Positions 28,539-36,510 of a stretch of DNA of 64,000 bases are shown piece after piece. Within the stretch, counting starts at the first letter, position 1; each line of letters starts with the position of its first letter. Origin of the DNA: a bacterium (Candidatus Blackallbacteria) CG13_big_fil_rev_8_21_14_2_50_49_14 (GTDB lineage Bacteria > Cyanobacteriota > Sericytochromatia > UBA7694); NCBI GenBank assembly GCA_002783405.1, contig PFGG01000080.1:159046-223045 (forward strand). Direction: 5' to 3'. Position numbers and translations under genes: made by a program. The notes below the pieces were generated by a model that was not told the origin of the DNA, ran no database searches, and was given only the letters and a program-made list of their open reading frames with translations.

Positions 28539-28810
28539 ACCCGGAAGCTTTGTTTTTACAGGTTTTGCAGCAGGGATTGGCCCTGACAGCCAAACTGCTG
28601 GCCCCGATGCTGCTGATCAGTTCTGCCGTGGGGATCATGGTCGGCCTTTTTCAGACGGTGACACAGATCAACGAAATGACCCTGACCTTTATTCCCAAAA
28701 TTATTGTGGTAGGGTTGGTTTTGCTGATTCTCGGGCCCTGGATGATGCATTTGCTCATGGATTTCTCCCATGATCTGATCTTGGGGATTCCTGCCGCCGT
28801 TAAGTTCTGA
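28535..28810 (+). CDS. fliQ: Flagellar export gate protein FliQ
   Basis: 91 residues (usual length about 89) with two membrane helices and the family segment VGIMVGLFQTVTQINEMTL, followed by FIPKIIVV. FliQ subunits wrap around the FliP-FliR core of the export gate. Start overlaps fliP (ATGA) and the stop lies one base before fliR, so expression is coupled. Confidence 0.95.
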   Translation: MNPEALFLQVLQQGLALTAKLLAPMLLISSAVGIMVGLFQTVTQINEMTLTFIPKIIVVGLVLLILGPWMMHLLMDFSHDLILGIPAAVKF

Positions 28811-28811
28811 A

Positions 28812-29573
28812 ATGGAACTCTATACCCAGGTTTTACAGCAATTGCCCTATTTTGCCCTGGTAGCTCTGCGGGGCAGTGGCTTGTTTCTTACCGCTCCGAT
28901 TTTTGGTCAGCAGCGGATTCCCAACCAAGTGCGGGTGATGTTTGCGATTATAATTTCAGCAGCGATTTTTCCGCTGCTGCCTGCTCGCCCGGTACCCGCC
29001 GATGCACTTTGGTATCTGGTGGTGGGTATTCTTGAAGTGATTACAGGGATTATTTATGGCTGGTGCGCTTCGCTGATTTTTGAGGGCATGGTTTTGGCGG
29101 GGCAGTTTATTGGTTTACAAATGGGTTTTGCCCAGGCCAATATTCTCAACCCAGATTCCCAGACGCAAAGACCTTTGCTCTCAGAGGTTTATTTTATTAT
29201 GAGCCTGCTGATCTTCTTTTCTTTGAATGGGCATCATTTTCTGATTCTTGCCTTTCAAAAAAGTTTTACTGCTGTGCCTGTCGGTGCTCTGATCTTTGAT
29301 CAACGGATCCTTGAGCATATTTTTCTACTTTTTGCCCAGATTTTTTTAGTAGCCTTGATCATTGCTGCGCCGATCAATGGCATTTTGACCCTGATAGATT
29401 TGATTCTGGGCCTGGTGGCCCGTACTGCGCCGCAAATGAATGTCTTGGTGATCAGCTTTTCGATCAAGATCTACGTTGGGCTTTTGACGCTCTTGTTTTC
29501 GCTTTACTTTACCTTTCAGTTCATCCATGATCTTTTACAGCAGTTACTTTTGCAATTGGCGCAGGTGCTCTGA
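28812..29573 (+). CDS. fliR: Flagellar export gate protein FliR
   Basis: 253 residues, mostly membrane helices. It has the early RGSGLFLTAPIFG segment, GWCASLIFEGMVLAGQFIGLQMGFA and RTAPQMNVLVISFSIKI, all characteristic of FliR/SpaR/YscT proteins. One copy completes the export-gate core with FliP and FliQ. The stop shares one base with the flhB start (TGATG). Confidence 0.95.
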   Translation: MELYTQVLQQLPYFALVALRGSGLFLTAPIFGQQRIPNQVRVMFAIIISAAIFPLLPARPVPADALWYLVVGILEVITGIIYGWCASLIFEGMVLAGQFIGLQMGFAQANILNPDSQTQRPLLSEVYFIMSLLIFFSLNGHHFLILAFQKSFTAVPVGALIFDQRILEHIFLLFAQIFLVALIIAAPINGILTLIDLILGLVARTAPQMNVLVISFSIKIYVGLLTLLFSLYFTFQFIHDLLQQLLLQLAQVL

Positions 29574-30649
29574 TGGCCGATCCTTCAAAAACAGAAAAAG
29601 CGACGCCCAAGCGTCGTGAAGAATTGCGGGGCAAGGGGCAAACCGCAAAAAGCCAGGAACTGAATACCGCGATTCTGTTTATTGTGGCGATTGTCTTTCT
29701 GCGCCTTTATTTCCCCTATGTTGTGAATTTTATCCGCTCAGAAACCTATCGTCTTTGGCATGTCTTGCCCCATGACATGACCTTGACTGCTTTTCTGAAT
29801 TTAATGACGCAAATCTTTGCTGGAATTTTACAGCTCTTGGCGCCTCTTTTTCTGGTTTTGATTGTGACGGCGGTGGTTACCAATTTGGGGCAGGTGGGCT
29901 TGCGGGTTTCATTTTTCCCTCTCATGCCTGATATCTCCAAATTGAACCCTGTCAGTGGCTTGAAAAAATTATTCTCTCCGCAACCTTTGGTGCAGTTGGC
30001 GCAAAACCTTGTCAAGATTACGATTTTTGTCTGGTTAGCGGCTTCGATTCTGACCCATCACTACCAACAATTGCTACAAACCATGCAGATGAGCCTGAGT
30101 GAAACAGGGCGCTTGATTGGCTCGGTGGTTTGGGAGATCTCCTGGAAACTGGGCTTGGTCATGCTGATTCTGGCGATTGTCGATATCACCTGGCAGCGCT
30201 GGTTTTTTGAGCGCAGTATTCGTATGAGCAAGCAGGAGATCAAAGATGAACAGAAAAATGCAGAAGGGGATCCCCAGATCAAAGCCAAAATTCGTCAACT
30301 TCAGCGTAAAGCGGCGCTAAAACGGATGATGGAGGCGATTCCCCGTGCCGATGTGGTATTGACCAACCCCACCCATCTGGCCGTGGCGATTGAGTATAAG
30401 CCTGAAGAAATGAATGCGCCGCAGGTGGTGGCAAAGGGGGCGGGGGCTGTGGCTGAAAGGATCAAGGAACGTGCGCGTGAATACGAAGTACCGATCCTTG
30501 AAAACAAGCCTTTGGCCCGTGCACTTTTTCGCTCGGTTGAAGTGGGTGATGAAGTGCCTGCTGAGCTTTATGCGGGGGTTTCAGAGGTGTTGATTTACGT
30601 CTATCAACTGACAGGACGGCTGGAAGAGTTCTCGCCCAGAGAACTTTAG
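29573..30649 (+). CDS. flhB: Flagellar export switch protein FlhB
   Basis: 358 residues. The N-terminal KTEKATPKRREELRGKGQ is the FlhB signature, four membrane spans follow, and the cytoplasmic domain has the self-cleavage motif NPTH at 265-268 with PQVVAKGAGAVAERI and ENKPLARALF after it. Self-cleavage between Asn and Pro is known to switch export from rod/hook to filament substrates. No flhA follows, unlike many flagellar operons; the only FlhA-related sequence in the window is the soluble HTH fusion on the other strand. The 3' end overlaps a convergent lipoprotein gene by 4 bp. Confidence 0.96.
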   Translation: MADPSKTEKATPKRREELRGKGQTAKSQELNTAILFIVAIVFLRLYFPYVVNFIRSETYRLWHVLPHDMTLTAFLNLMTQIFAGILQLLAPLFLVLIVTAVVTNLGQVGLRVSFFPLMPDISKLNPVSGLKKLFSPQPLVQLAQNLVKITIFVWLAASILTHHYQQLLQTMQMSLSETGRLIGSVVWEISWKLGLVMLILAIVDITWQRWFFERSIRMSKQEIKDEQKNAEGDPQIKAKIRQLQRKAALKRMMEAIPRADVVLTNPTHLAVAIEYKPEEMNAPQVVAKGAGAVAERIKERAREYEVPILENKPLARALFRSVEVGDEVPAELYAGVSEVLIYVYQLTGRLEEFSPREL

Positions 30650-31257
30650 CGTATCAGGTAGCGGTAACGGGGTTGCAGTTCGAGCAGCGATTTTTGCAGA
30701 AGTTTTTCCTGCAAACGGGCCAGAAGTTCTGCCCGATCGCTTAAATTGCCTTTGCCTGATTCTGTCACTTCGCTGGCCTGGAGTCTTTTCGGGCCTGATT
30801 TCTGCCAAAGTTCGAATCCCAGCCGCATTTGCATTTCGATTTGGGCGGATCTGTTCTGGGGGCCCGGCCAGCCCAAGGGATAGGTTGGATTCATTTCTTT
30901 TAGTTCACGCAGTCTGACGCGGGTTTTTAAAATCAGCGGAGGCTCATTTTCAGTTGCCAATGCCTGACCTTGGCTGAGAAGGCGCAGATCGTGGGAGCAG
31001 TTTTTCCCAGGAGAGAGATTCAGCCGCAGTTCGCGGGGAAACTGGCGCAGGAGTAGGTTTTGAAAAGCCTCAGCTTCTTCAGTGCTCAGGGCCGTTTCTG
31101 TGGGAAGGGTTTCCAAACAGAGCTCGGCTTCCCGTGTATCTGGGGGCACAGGATCTTCCAGCACCATTTCAAGGCTATAGCAGCTTCCCAGCAGGGAGAG
31201 CAGCGCACAGAAAGATAAAAACCTGTAAATCATGCCTTTCAGTTTAGCAGATGCCAT
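30646..31257 (-). CDS. Small putative lipoprotein
   Basis: 203 residues from the ATG at 31257, or 195 from the ATG at 31233, which places the positively charged end right before FLSFCALLSLLGSC, a lipoprotein signal and lipobox. Neither start has a good ribosome site. The mature part is Leu/Glu/Arg-rich with no domain I recognise; the segment LILKTRVRLRELKEMNPTYP suggests a beta strand pair. Size and lipid anchor recall LptE-type or other outer-membrane assembly lipoproteins, but no sequence motif supports that. It is convergent with flhB. Confidence 0.68.
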   Translation of the reverse strand: MASAKLKGMIYRFLSFCALLSLLGSCYSLEMVLEDPVPPDTREAELCLETLPTETALSTEEAEAFQNLLLRQFPRELRLNLSPGKNCSHDLRLLSQGQALATENEPPLILKTRVRLRELKEMNPTYPLGWPGPQNRSAQIEMQMRLGFELWQKSGPKRLQASEVTESGKGNLSDRAELLARLQEKLLQKSLLELQPRYRYLIR

Positions 31258-31347
31258 TGGCTGGGAGGTACTCTTCTCTCTGACTTCGGGGTATCATAGA
31301 GTGTGCTTCTGCATGAACAGACACAATTGAGAGAGAAAGAGGACTTA

Positions 31348-33309
31348 GTGGTGAGGCAATTTGATGGACTCAAAGGGCAAGATCTGGTTCAGTTACTCAA
31401 TACGCTGGCGGGTGAAGGCACCTTGAAGACCCCTGGCGTGATCCATAAATTACAGGCAACCCATCCTCTGGGGGCTCAAAATACGCTTTATATCAGCGAA
31501 GATGTGTTTATTCATGCTTCTTCTACCGAATTTAAATTCAGTTTGAGTTCGGCCTTGGGTAAACGAGGCTTGATTGACAAGGCCCAACTTCAGGAAATGA
31601 AAGACTTTCGTAAAGCCCAGCAACCCACTCCCTCTCTGGCGGGTTTGCTTTTGAAACATGAATTGGTTTCTCCATCCAATCTTTTACGGGTAATCAATCA
31701 CCTGAACGAAGTTTTGGCCTATGAAATCATGATGTGGCCGAATGCTGATTTTAAACTCTTTCCGCTTGAAGAGCGTCCCGATGATTTCTCTACTTTTTTC
31801 GCGGGAGAATTGAAGCCTGAAGGACTTTTAAATGTTCAAGATTTTGCCTTGGATGCAGATAAAAACATGCCGGTTTTGCTGCTCATGCGTGAAAAACTGG
31901 CAAACCCCAATATGATTCTGCGCCGTACCCGCGAGGTCGCTGATAACGAGCTTTCTGAACATCAGGCCTTGGTACATATGCTGGTGAATAACCGCAACAG
32001 TTTGCGGGATATTCTGCTGCTCTCTGATCTTGATTATTTTGAAACCTATACCGCGCTGTTTCAGCTTTTGAGTTGGGAGATGGTGGGGGTCGGCAGTTTA
32101 GAAACCCCCCGTTATCTTAAAAAAGAACCTGCTCCTACGGTTCGGCCCAGCGTCTCCCCCCGACCGGCTCCCTCTCTGGCCCGTGCAGCGGCCCCCCCTG
32201 CTGCCAAAGCTGAACCTGAATCCACAGGTGAAGAGCGTCTTTTCTTGCGTCGGGCCCGTGGTGCCGATCTGTTTCAGGTTTTAAGTTCTCTTTTAAAAGG
32301 GGGCAAACGCAGTGGCAAACTGGTGGTCGAAAGTCAGAAAAGCTCTGTGCGCAGTGAATTGATGCTGCATGAGGGCAATCTGGTTCACGCCAGTTCGACC
32401 ATGTACAGTCACCGCTTTGGCGATTTACTCGTTAAAAAAGGAACCATCAGTTCTGAACAGCTGAATGCCGCGCTTGAAACGCAAAAAGAAAGCGCGGGCA
32501 AGCACTTGGGTGAAATTTTAGTTGAACAGAAATTGATTCCTGCGGATACCATTCCCAAAATAATCTACCATCAGATTGAATGCGTGCTCTATGAGCTTTT
32601 AAGTTGGCCTGATGCCAAATATTATTTTGAAGAATCTGCACGGCCTCTGCAGCAACAGTTTGTGGTCTTTGCCGATTACGAAATTGTAGATGGCCGTTTG
32701 ATTCACCGCGAAGGCAGCGATGAGCCCAGTGGCCGAGATGTTTTGGGTGATGCGGATAAAAATCTGGCGATTCTTTTGATGATCAAAGAAAAAATGCCCC
32801 AACCCAAGGCCTTGGTGAGCAGAACGGCCAAAGACCCTGATTCAGCGCTTTCTTCTGAGCAGGAGCAGGTCATGACCCTGGTCAATGGACAGAATTCAAT
32901 CAATGATATTTTGGTGCTTTCAGACCTGGATTATTTCGCAACCTATACTGCCTTGTTTCAGGTTTTCAGTACCGGTTTAATCGAAATCCAGGAATTAAGA
33001 GATGATACTGCCGGTGCCCAAGAGAGCGTAGTCGCACGCAAACCGATAGCTTCGACTCGCCCTGAATCTATTTCAGAAGTGGTCAAACCCAAACCTGCTT
33101 CTCCTTCACCTGTTTCGGCCCCACCAGCAGCTCCACCGAGCCGACCTGCGGTGACAGCCAGCGCGAATGCTTCACAACCCTATGAGCAATTGCGTAAAAT
33201 CTTAGGGGAAGATATCCTGCGTGCTTTGACTCAGTTTCCCGCGCATCAGACTCCTGCTTTGCGCAAGGCACTCGAAGCCCTGATTGAGATTGCACATTCT
33301 TCCCGTTGA
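31348..33309 (+). CDS. Tandem DUF4388-type protein
   Basis: 653 residues from a GTG at 31348 that has GAGG five bases upstream; TATCAT at 31292-31297 is a possible -10 box, consistent with this start rather than the GTG at 31303. The protein is an internal duplication: residues 1-250 and 310-560 share DLVQLLNTL/DLFQVLSSLL, an IHASST/VHASST motif, a LLSWP/MMWPNADF-type segment, and LLLSDLDYFETYTALFQ/LVLSDLDYFATYTALFQ. This matches the DUF4388 family, common in predatory and gliding bacteria next to signalling genes. A proline/alanine linker separates the copies and another precedes a C-terminal helix bundle. Cytoplasmic; function unknown. Confidence 0.78.
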   Translation: MVRQFDGLKGQDLVQLLNTLAGEGTLKTPGVIHKLQATHPLGAQNTLYISEDVFIHASSTEFKFSLSSALGKRGLIDKAQLQEMKDFRKAQQPTPSLAGLLLKHELVSPSNLLRVINHLNEVLAYEIMMWPNADFKLFPLEERPDDFSTFFAGELKPEGLLNVQDFALDADKNMPVLLLMREKLANPNMILRRTREVADNELSEHQALVHMLVNNRNSLRDILLLSDLDYFETYTALFQLLSWEMVGVGSLETPRYLKKEPAPTVRPSVSPRPAPSLARAAAPPAAKAEPESTGEERLFLRRARGADLFQVLSSLLKGGKRSGKLVVESQKSSVRSELMLHEGNLVHASSTMYSHRFGDLLVKKGTISSEQLNAALETQKESAGKHLGEILVEQKLIPADTIPKIIYHQIECVLYELLSWPDAKYYFEESARPLQQQFVVFADYEIVDGRLIHREGSDEPSGRDVLGDADKNLAILLMIKEKMPQPKALVSRTAKDPDSALSSEQEQVMTLVNGQNSINDILVLSDLDYFATYTALFQVFSTGLIEIQELRDDTAGAQESVVARKPIASTRPESISEVVKPKPASPSPVSAPPAAPPSRPAVTASANASQPYEQLRKILGEDILRALTQFPAHQTPALRKALEALIEIAHSSR

Positions 33310-33322
33310 AGAAGAAACCGTG

Positions 33323-33352
33323 TTGACAAATTGTAAACAATTAGCCTATGCT
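33323..33352 (+). promoter_or_regulatory. Sigma70-type promoter of the proline-rich lipoprotein gene
   Basis: A perfect TTGACA (33323-33328), 18-bp spacer, TATGCT (33347-33352). Transcription would start near 33359, about 100 bases before the GTG start. Confidence 0.65.
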
Positions 33353-33454
33353 GGTGATTAAGCAACCTGGGCGTTGTTTCTGTCTATAAAGAAGATACGG
33401 ATAGCTTTGGCTTTACCTAAAAATGAATATTATTACGATAAGTGGGGTTTTCTA

Positions 33455-34903
33455 GTGGTGCGTAAAACTCGCCTTTTTTCAGGTCTTTTGGCATTCAGCC
33501 TGATTTTGACCACAGGTTGTGGAGATAAACAGCCCCCTCCTTTGACGGATACTGGCAGCAGTCTGACTTCTGGTTTGTCGCCTCTTACTCCAGTGGGAGG
33601 AGACAGTGGTCTGACTCCGATTGGGGATACGGGTACGATACCTGTGGATCCTGGTTCCAGCAATTTTAACCCCAATGATAATTTTGATCCCAATGCCAAT
33701 CCTGTGGCGGCTGACCCCGCGGCAACTGAGCCTGTGCCCGTCGATCCTGCTTCTGCAGAACCCGTGGCGGAACCTACCGCTGATCCTGCGGCCGAACCGA
33801 CTGTTGAGCCTACTGCCGAACCGACCGCTGAAGCCACTACCGATCCTTTGGCAACCCCCACTCCCACGCCGGATCCTTTGGCGACCCCCACGCCGACCCC
33901 AGAACCCACCCCCACGCCGACGCCAGATCCTTTGGCCACTCCTACGCCTACCCCGACCCCTACCCCCACGCCGACTCCTACGCCTACCCCGACCCCTACC
34001 CCCACCCCGGATCCCTATGGCAATGTAGCTTTGGGCTTTCTCAATCTGGGCGCGCTCGATAAACCCGATGGGATTGACGTGAAGAATGGCCGGGTGTATG
34101 TCTCGCATTATAAAGCGGGGGGTACTTTTAGCAATTACAAACGCTATATCCGCGATTTCCAGTTGACAAATGGCACCTATACCGATGTGACGGTCATGGA
34201 TACTTTCTCTGACCAGAAAAACAATGGCGCCCTGGTTTTACTCAGTGGGGTATCTGTCAATGGTGGCGTGATTTGGAGCGTAACCAATGTGCCCGACAGC
34301 AGCGGTTACAATTTGTATAAACACAATACTGCTGGCCAGCTGATGCAGCGCTATAAGGTCGCTCAAAACCAGACCAACAGCACAATTCTGAATGATGTGG
34401 CGGTGGATACCACCACGGGCTTGGTCTATCTGGCCTCTCCCACGACCTTCAGCATTATCAAATATGATGATGTGACACCCAGCAATACCCAATTGCTCTT
34501 CAGTGGCGCAACCAATATCAACCCTGTAGGCTTGGGCCTTGACAGCACAGGCAATGTCTATACCACCGATGCAGGTACGGGCAAGATCATTAAGTTCTCC
34601 AAAACCGATGGTTCTCGCCTGCTCGAATTTGATGGCAAGGGCAAGAACGGTTCGGGTGAACTTTTCTCTGCGATTGGGGATGTGGCTGTTGACCCCCGCA
34701 ATGGCGATATTTACGTTGCTGCGGTAGCCGGTGGCAAGGTGAAAATTTTCCGCTATGACGCCTCTGGTAATTTCACCCGCAGTTTCAGCCATGCCGATCT
34801 GACCGCTCCTAAAAAACTTTCGATTGGCAATGACGGCGTGATTCATGTCGTTGATGGCAATAAAAAAGCGATTCTGGCTTTTGCAGCGGGTAGCACTCCC
34901 TGA
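33455..34903 (+). CDS. Lipoprotein with Pro-Thr stalk and beta-propeller
   Basis: About 482 residues from GTG 33455 (the next codon is also GTG). This start gives a clean lipoprotein signal, RKTRLFSGLLAFSLILTTGC. A low-complexity stalk follows: Glu-Pro-Thr-Ala units, then Pro-Thr repeats with spaced DPLA units. The C-terminal 280 residues carry NHL/SMP-30-like blades (GLGLDSTGNVYTTDAGTGKI, VAVDPRNGDIYVAAVAGGKV, LSIGNDGVIHVVDGNKKAI), predicting a six-bladed propeller. The stalk probably lifts the propeller away from the membrane; ligand unknown. The stop overlaps the next start (TGATG). Confidence 0.82.
   Translation: MVRKTRLFSGLLAFSLILTTGCGDKQPPPLTDTGSSLTSGLSPLTPVGGDSGLTPIGDTGTIPVDPGSSNFNPNDNFDPNANPVAADPAATEPVPVDPASAEPVAEPTADPAAEPTVEPTAEPTAEATTDPLATPTPTPDPLATPTPTPEPTPTPTPDPLATPTPTPTPTPTPTPTPTPTPTPTPDPYGNVALGFLNLGALDKPDGIDVKNGRVYVSHYKAGGTFSNYKRYIRDFQLTNGTYTDVTVMDTFSDQKNNGALVLLSGVSVNGGVIWSVTNVPDSSGYNLYKHNTAGQLMQRYKVAQNQTNSTILNDVAVDTTTGLVYLASPTTFSIIKYDDVTPSNTQLLFSGATNINPVGLGLDSTGNVYTTDAGTGKIIKFSKTDGSRLLEFDGKGKNGSGELFSAIGDVAVDPRNGDIYVAAVAGGKVKIFRYDASGNFTRSFSHADLTAPKKLSIGNDGVIHVVDGNKKAILAFAAGSTP
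33852..34014 (+). repeat. Low-complexity Pro-Thr coding repeat
   Basis: Imperfect array of six-base units of the type CC(N)AC(N) interrupted by GATCCTTTGGC(N) segments, encoding Pro-Thr runs and DPLA spacers in the lipoprotein stalk. Such runs are prone to slippage and length change. Confidence 0.85.
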
Positions 34904-35439
34904 TGCAGTTTTTTCTCGAAGATCGTTTCGAGTTTGAGCCTTCAGCCTTTATTGCCCCCTCAGCCCTGGTGCTGGGGGCGGTTCGCCTGGGGCGCAACAG
35001 TTCAGTTTGGTTTCAATCGGTCTTAAGAGGCGATTGTGACCGGATTGAAATTGGCGCAGACTCCAATATTCAGGATGGCTGTATTCTGCATACCATGGAA
35101 GACTATCCCGTGATTATTGGCGAGCGCGTTAGTTTTGGCCATTGTGTAATGGCCCATGGCTGTACGATTGGCAATGATGTTTTGGTGGGGATACGCGCCA
35201 CGATTCTCAATGGGGCACAAATTGGTGAGAATTGTGTGATTGCCGCTGGTGCTCTGGTGCCAGAGAATCGGGTGATTCCCCCCCATTCTCTGGTGATGGG
35301 ATCACCGGCCCGGGTGGTACGCGCTGTGGATGAGCGTCTTGTGCAGATGATTCGGGAAACCGCTGAACACTATGTTTTTTACAGCCGAGCATACGCCCGC
35401 ATTTTACCGCCCTGGAAACCCCTTGAAAAATGTCTTTGA
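34903..35439 (+). CDS. Gamma-class carbonic anhydrase family protein
   Basis: 178 residues with hexapeptide repeats of a left-handed beta helix. The three zinc ligands of gamma-carbonic anhydrases are in place: His63 (ILHTMED), His80 and His85 (FGHCVMAHGC). Close relatives (YrdA/PaaY/CaiE types) may be carbonic anhydrases or acyl-group enzymes, so activity is not certain. The start overlaps the propeller gene by one base and the acylphosphatase start lies inside its last codons, so the three genes form one transcript. Confidence 0.9.
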   Translation: MQFFLEDRFEFEPSAFIAPSALVLGAVRLGRNSSVWFQSVLRGDCDRIEIGADSNIQDGCILHTMEDYPVIIGERVSFGHCVMAHGCTIGNDVLVGIRATILNGAQIGENCVIAAGALVPENRVIPPHSLVMGSPARVVRAVDERLVQMIRETAEHYVFYSRAYARILPPWKPLEKCL

Positions 35440-35711
35440 TCTGTCGTCATCTTTGGATTCAGGGATGGGTACAAGGGGTTTGGTTCCGCCACAATACCCA
35501 TGTGCAGGCCCAGGCGCTGGGGGAGCTTGCTGGTTGGGTACGCAATTTGCCTGATGGTCGGGTGGAGGTGAAAGTGCAGGGCTTGCCCGAGAAAGTAGAG
35601 GCTTTGGTGGCCTGGTGTCATCAGGGCCCCCCCTTGGCGCGGGTAGAGAAGCTGGAGCAGATCGAAGAGCCCCTCGATCCCCACTTGTCGGCTTTTCACG
35701 TCAGAGCCTGA
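35430..35711 (+). CDS. acyP: Acylphosphatase
   Basis: 93 residues with the family pattern VQGVWFR and GWVRNLPDGRVEV. The phosphate-binding Arg20 and catalytic Asn39 are present; the usual Gly before the FR pair is Trp. The enzyme hydrolyses acyl phosphates such as acetyl or carbamoyl phosphate. Starts 10 bp before the end of the carbonic anhydrase-like gene. Confidence 0.92.
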   Translation: MSLICRHLWIQGWVQGVWFRHNTHVQAQALGELAGWVRNLPDGRVEVKVQGLPEKVEALVAWCHQGPPLARVEKLEQIEEPLDPHLSAFHVRA

Positions 35712-35732
35712 TTCTCTCTGCATTGCAAAATA

Positions 35733-35757
35733 AAAGCCCACCTCAATGGTGGGCTTT
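35733..35757. terminator. Bidirectional terminator between convergent genes
   Basis: A 10-bp perfect stem AAAGCCCACC / GGTGGGCTTT with loop TCAAT, located 22 bp after the acylphosphatase and 20 bp after the leftward EF-hand gene. T-rich flank is clearest for the leftward direction. Confidence 0.8.
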
Positions 35758-35776
35758 GATCGTTTCTGTTACTTGA

Positions 35777-36358
35777 TCAGCGGGCAAATCCAGGGCTGTT
35801 ATAGCCATCGGAGAAGGCATACATAGCTGTTTTGCCACCTTCCCAAAGCAGAGCTCCCACGCCGCCGATAATTCCGCCTTTAATCGCACCAGGAATAGCG
35901 CCTACACCCGCAAACGCAGCACCTACACCGGCACCTACACCTGCGCCAGAGGCGGTGCCACCGGCAATCGCAAGCCCTGCGCCCCCCAGGCGTTCACCCC
36001 AAGAGGTGTAGAGTTCATGTTCTTCAATAAAGTTATCATCGTTTTCGTCGAATTTTTTCAGTTCCAGAGCATATTCGGGAACTGCACGGCCCAGTTCGGC
36101 CAGGTTGATCTTGCGGCCTGAAATGACGGCCACACCATTGTCGCCTTGAACCAGGATATCGACTTTGCCATTTTTGGAGGTGCGATCAGTGAAGGTATTG
36201 ACCACATTGCTGACCTGGCTCAGTTCGGCTTTTGAACTGTTCTGGTATTTTTCCAGCTCGGCCATGGTCATATTGCCAACATCTTTGGGAGCTTGTTTCA
36301 TACCGTATTTGGTGACCTGAAAGGTCTGCCCATTTTGCAGTTTACTGATATCTCCCAT
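35777..36358 (-). CDS. EF-hand and glycine-zipper protein
   Basis: 193 residues from the ATG at 36358, which has GAGG nine bases upstream; the frame continues to 36415 but would run over the promoter. A canonical 12-residue EF-hand loop DENDDNFIEEHE (104-115, with Asn instead of Gly at position 6) suggests calcium binding, and a degenerate loop may lie near DRTSKNGKVD (58-67). Residues 125-172 are a long glycine-zipper hydrophobic stretch (GGAGLAIAGG, GAGVGAGVGAAFAGVG, GGIIGGVGAL) as in membrane-inserting or channel-like small proteins. No signal peptide. Function unknown. Confidence 0.75.
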   Translation of the reverse strand: MGDISKLQNGQTFQVTKYGMKQAPKDVGNMTMAELEKYQNSSKAELSQVSNVVNTFTDRTSKNGKVDILVQGDNGVAVISGRKINLAELGRAVPEYALELKKFDENDDNFIEEHELYTSWGERLGGAGLAIAGGTASGAGVGAGVGAAFAGVGAIPGAIKGGIIGGVGALLWEGGKTAMYAFSDGYNSPGFAR

Positions 36359-36394
36359 TGCGTTGAACCTCGCTGAAGTACTGATCTTATCTTC

Positions 36395-36400
36395 ATTATA
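36395..36400 (-). promoter_or_regulatory. Perfect -10 box of the EF-hand gene
   Basis: TATAAT on the minus strand directly after the large palindrome; transcription would start near 36388, 30 bases before the ATG. No -35 consensus is present at the expected place (GCAAGA, inside the palindrome), suggesting dependence on an activator or control by a protein bound to the palindrome. Confidence 0.6.
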
Positions 36401-36402
36401 AG

Positions 36403-36432
36403 TTCCTCGGGGCAAGATCTTGCCCCGAGGAA
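36403..36432. repeat. 30-bp perfect palindrome
   Basis: Two 15-base arms without spacer, centred on AGATCT and GC-rich on either side (CCTCGGGGCA / TGCCCCGAGG). It covers the -35 and spacer region of the EF-hand gene promoter and lies 79 bp past the end of the VIT-vWA gene. It has no T tail in either direction, so an operator is at least as likely as a terminator. Confidence 0.75.
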
Positions 36433-36510
36433 TATTAAGTTTGGCTAAAGTTCAGATTGTAGCTCAATAATATTGATTTTCCCTAATCCATCCTTTAATT
36501 TCTCTTAATT

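Noticed and set aside
33433..34108. Gly/Val- and Arg-rich minus-strand frames
   Set aside because: Antisense of the Pro-Thr coding repeat in the lipoprotein gene; no independent support.
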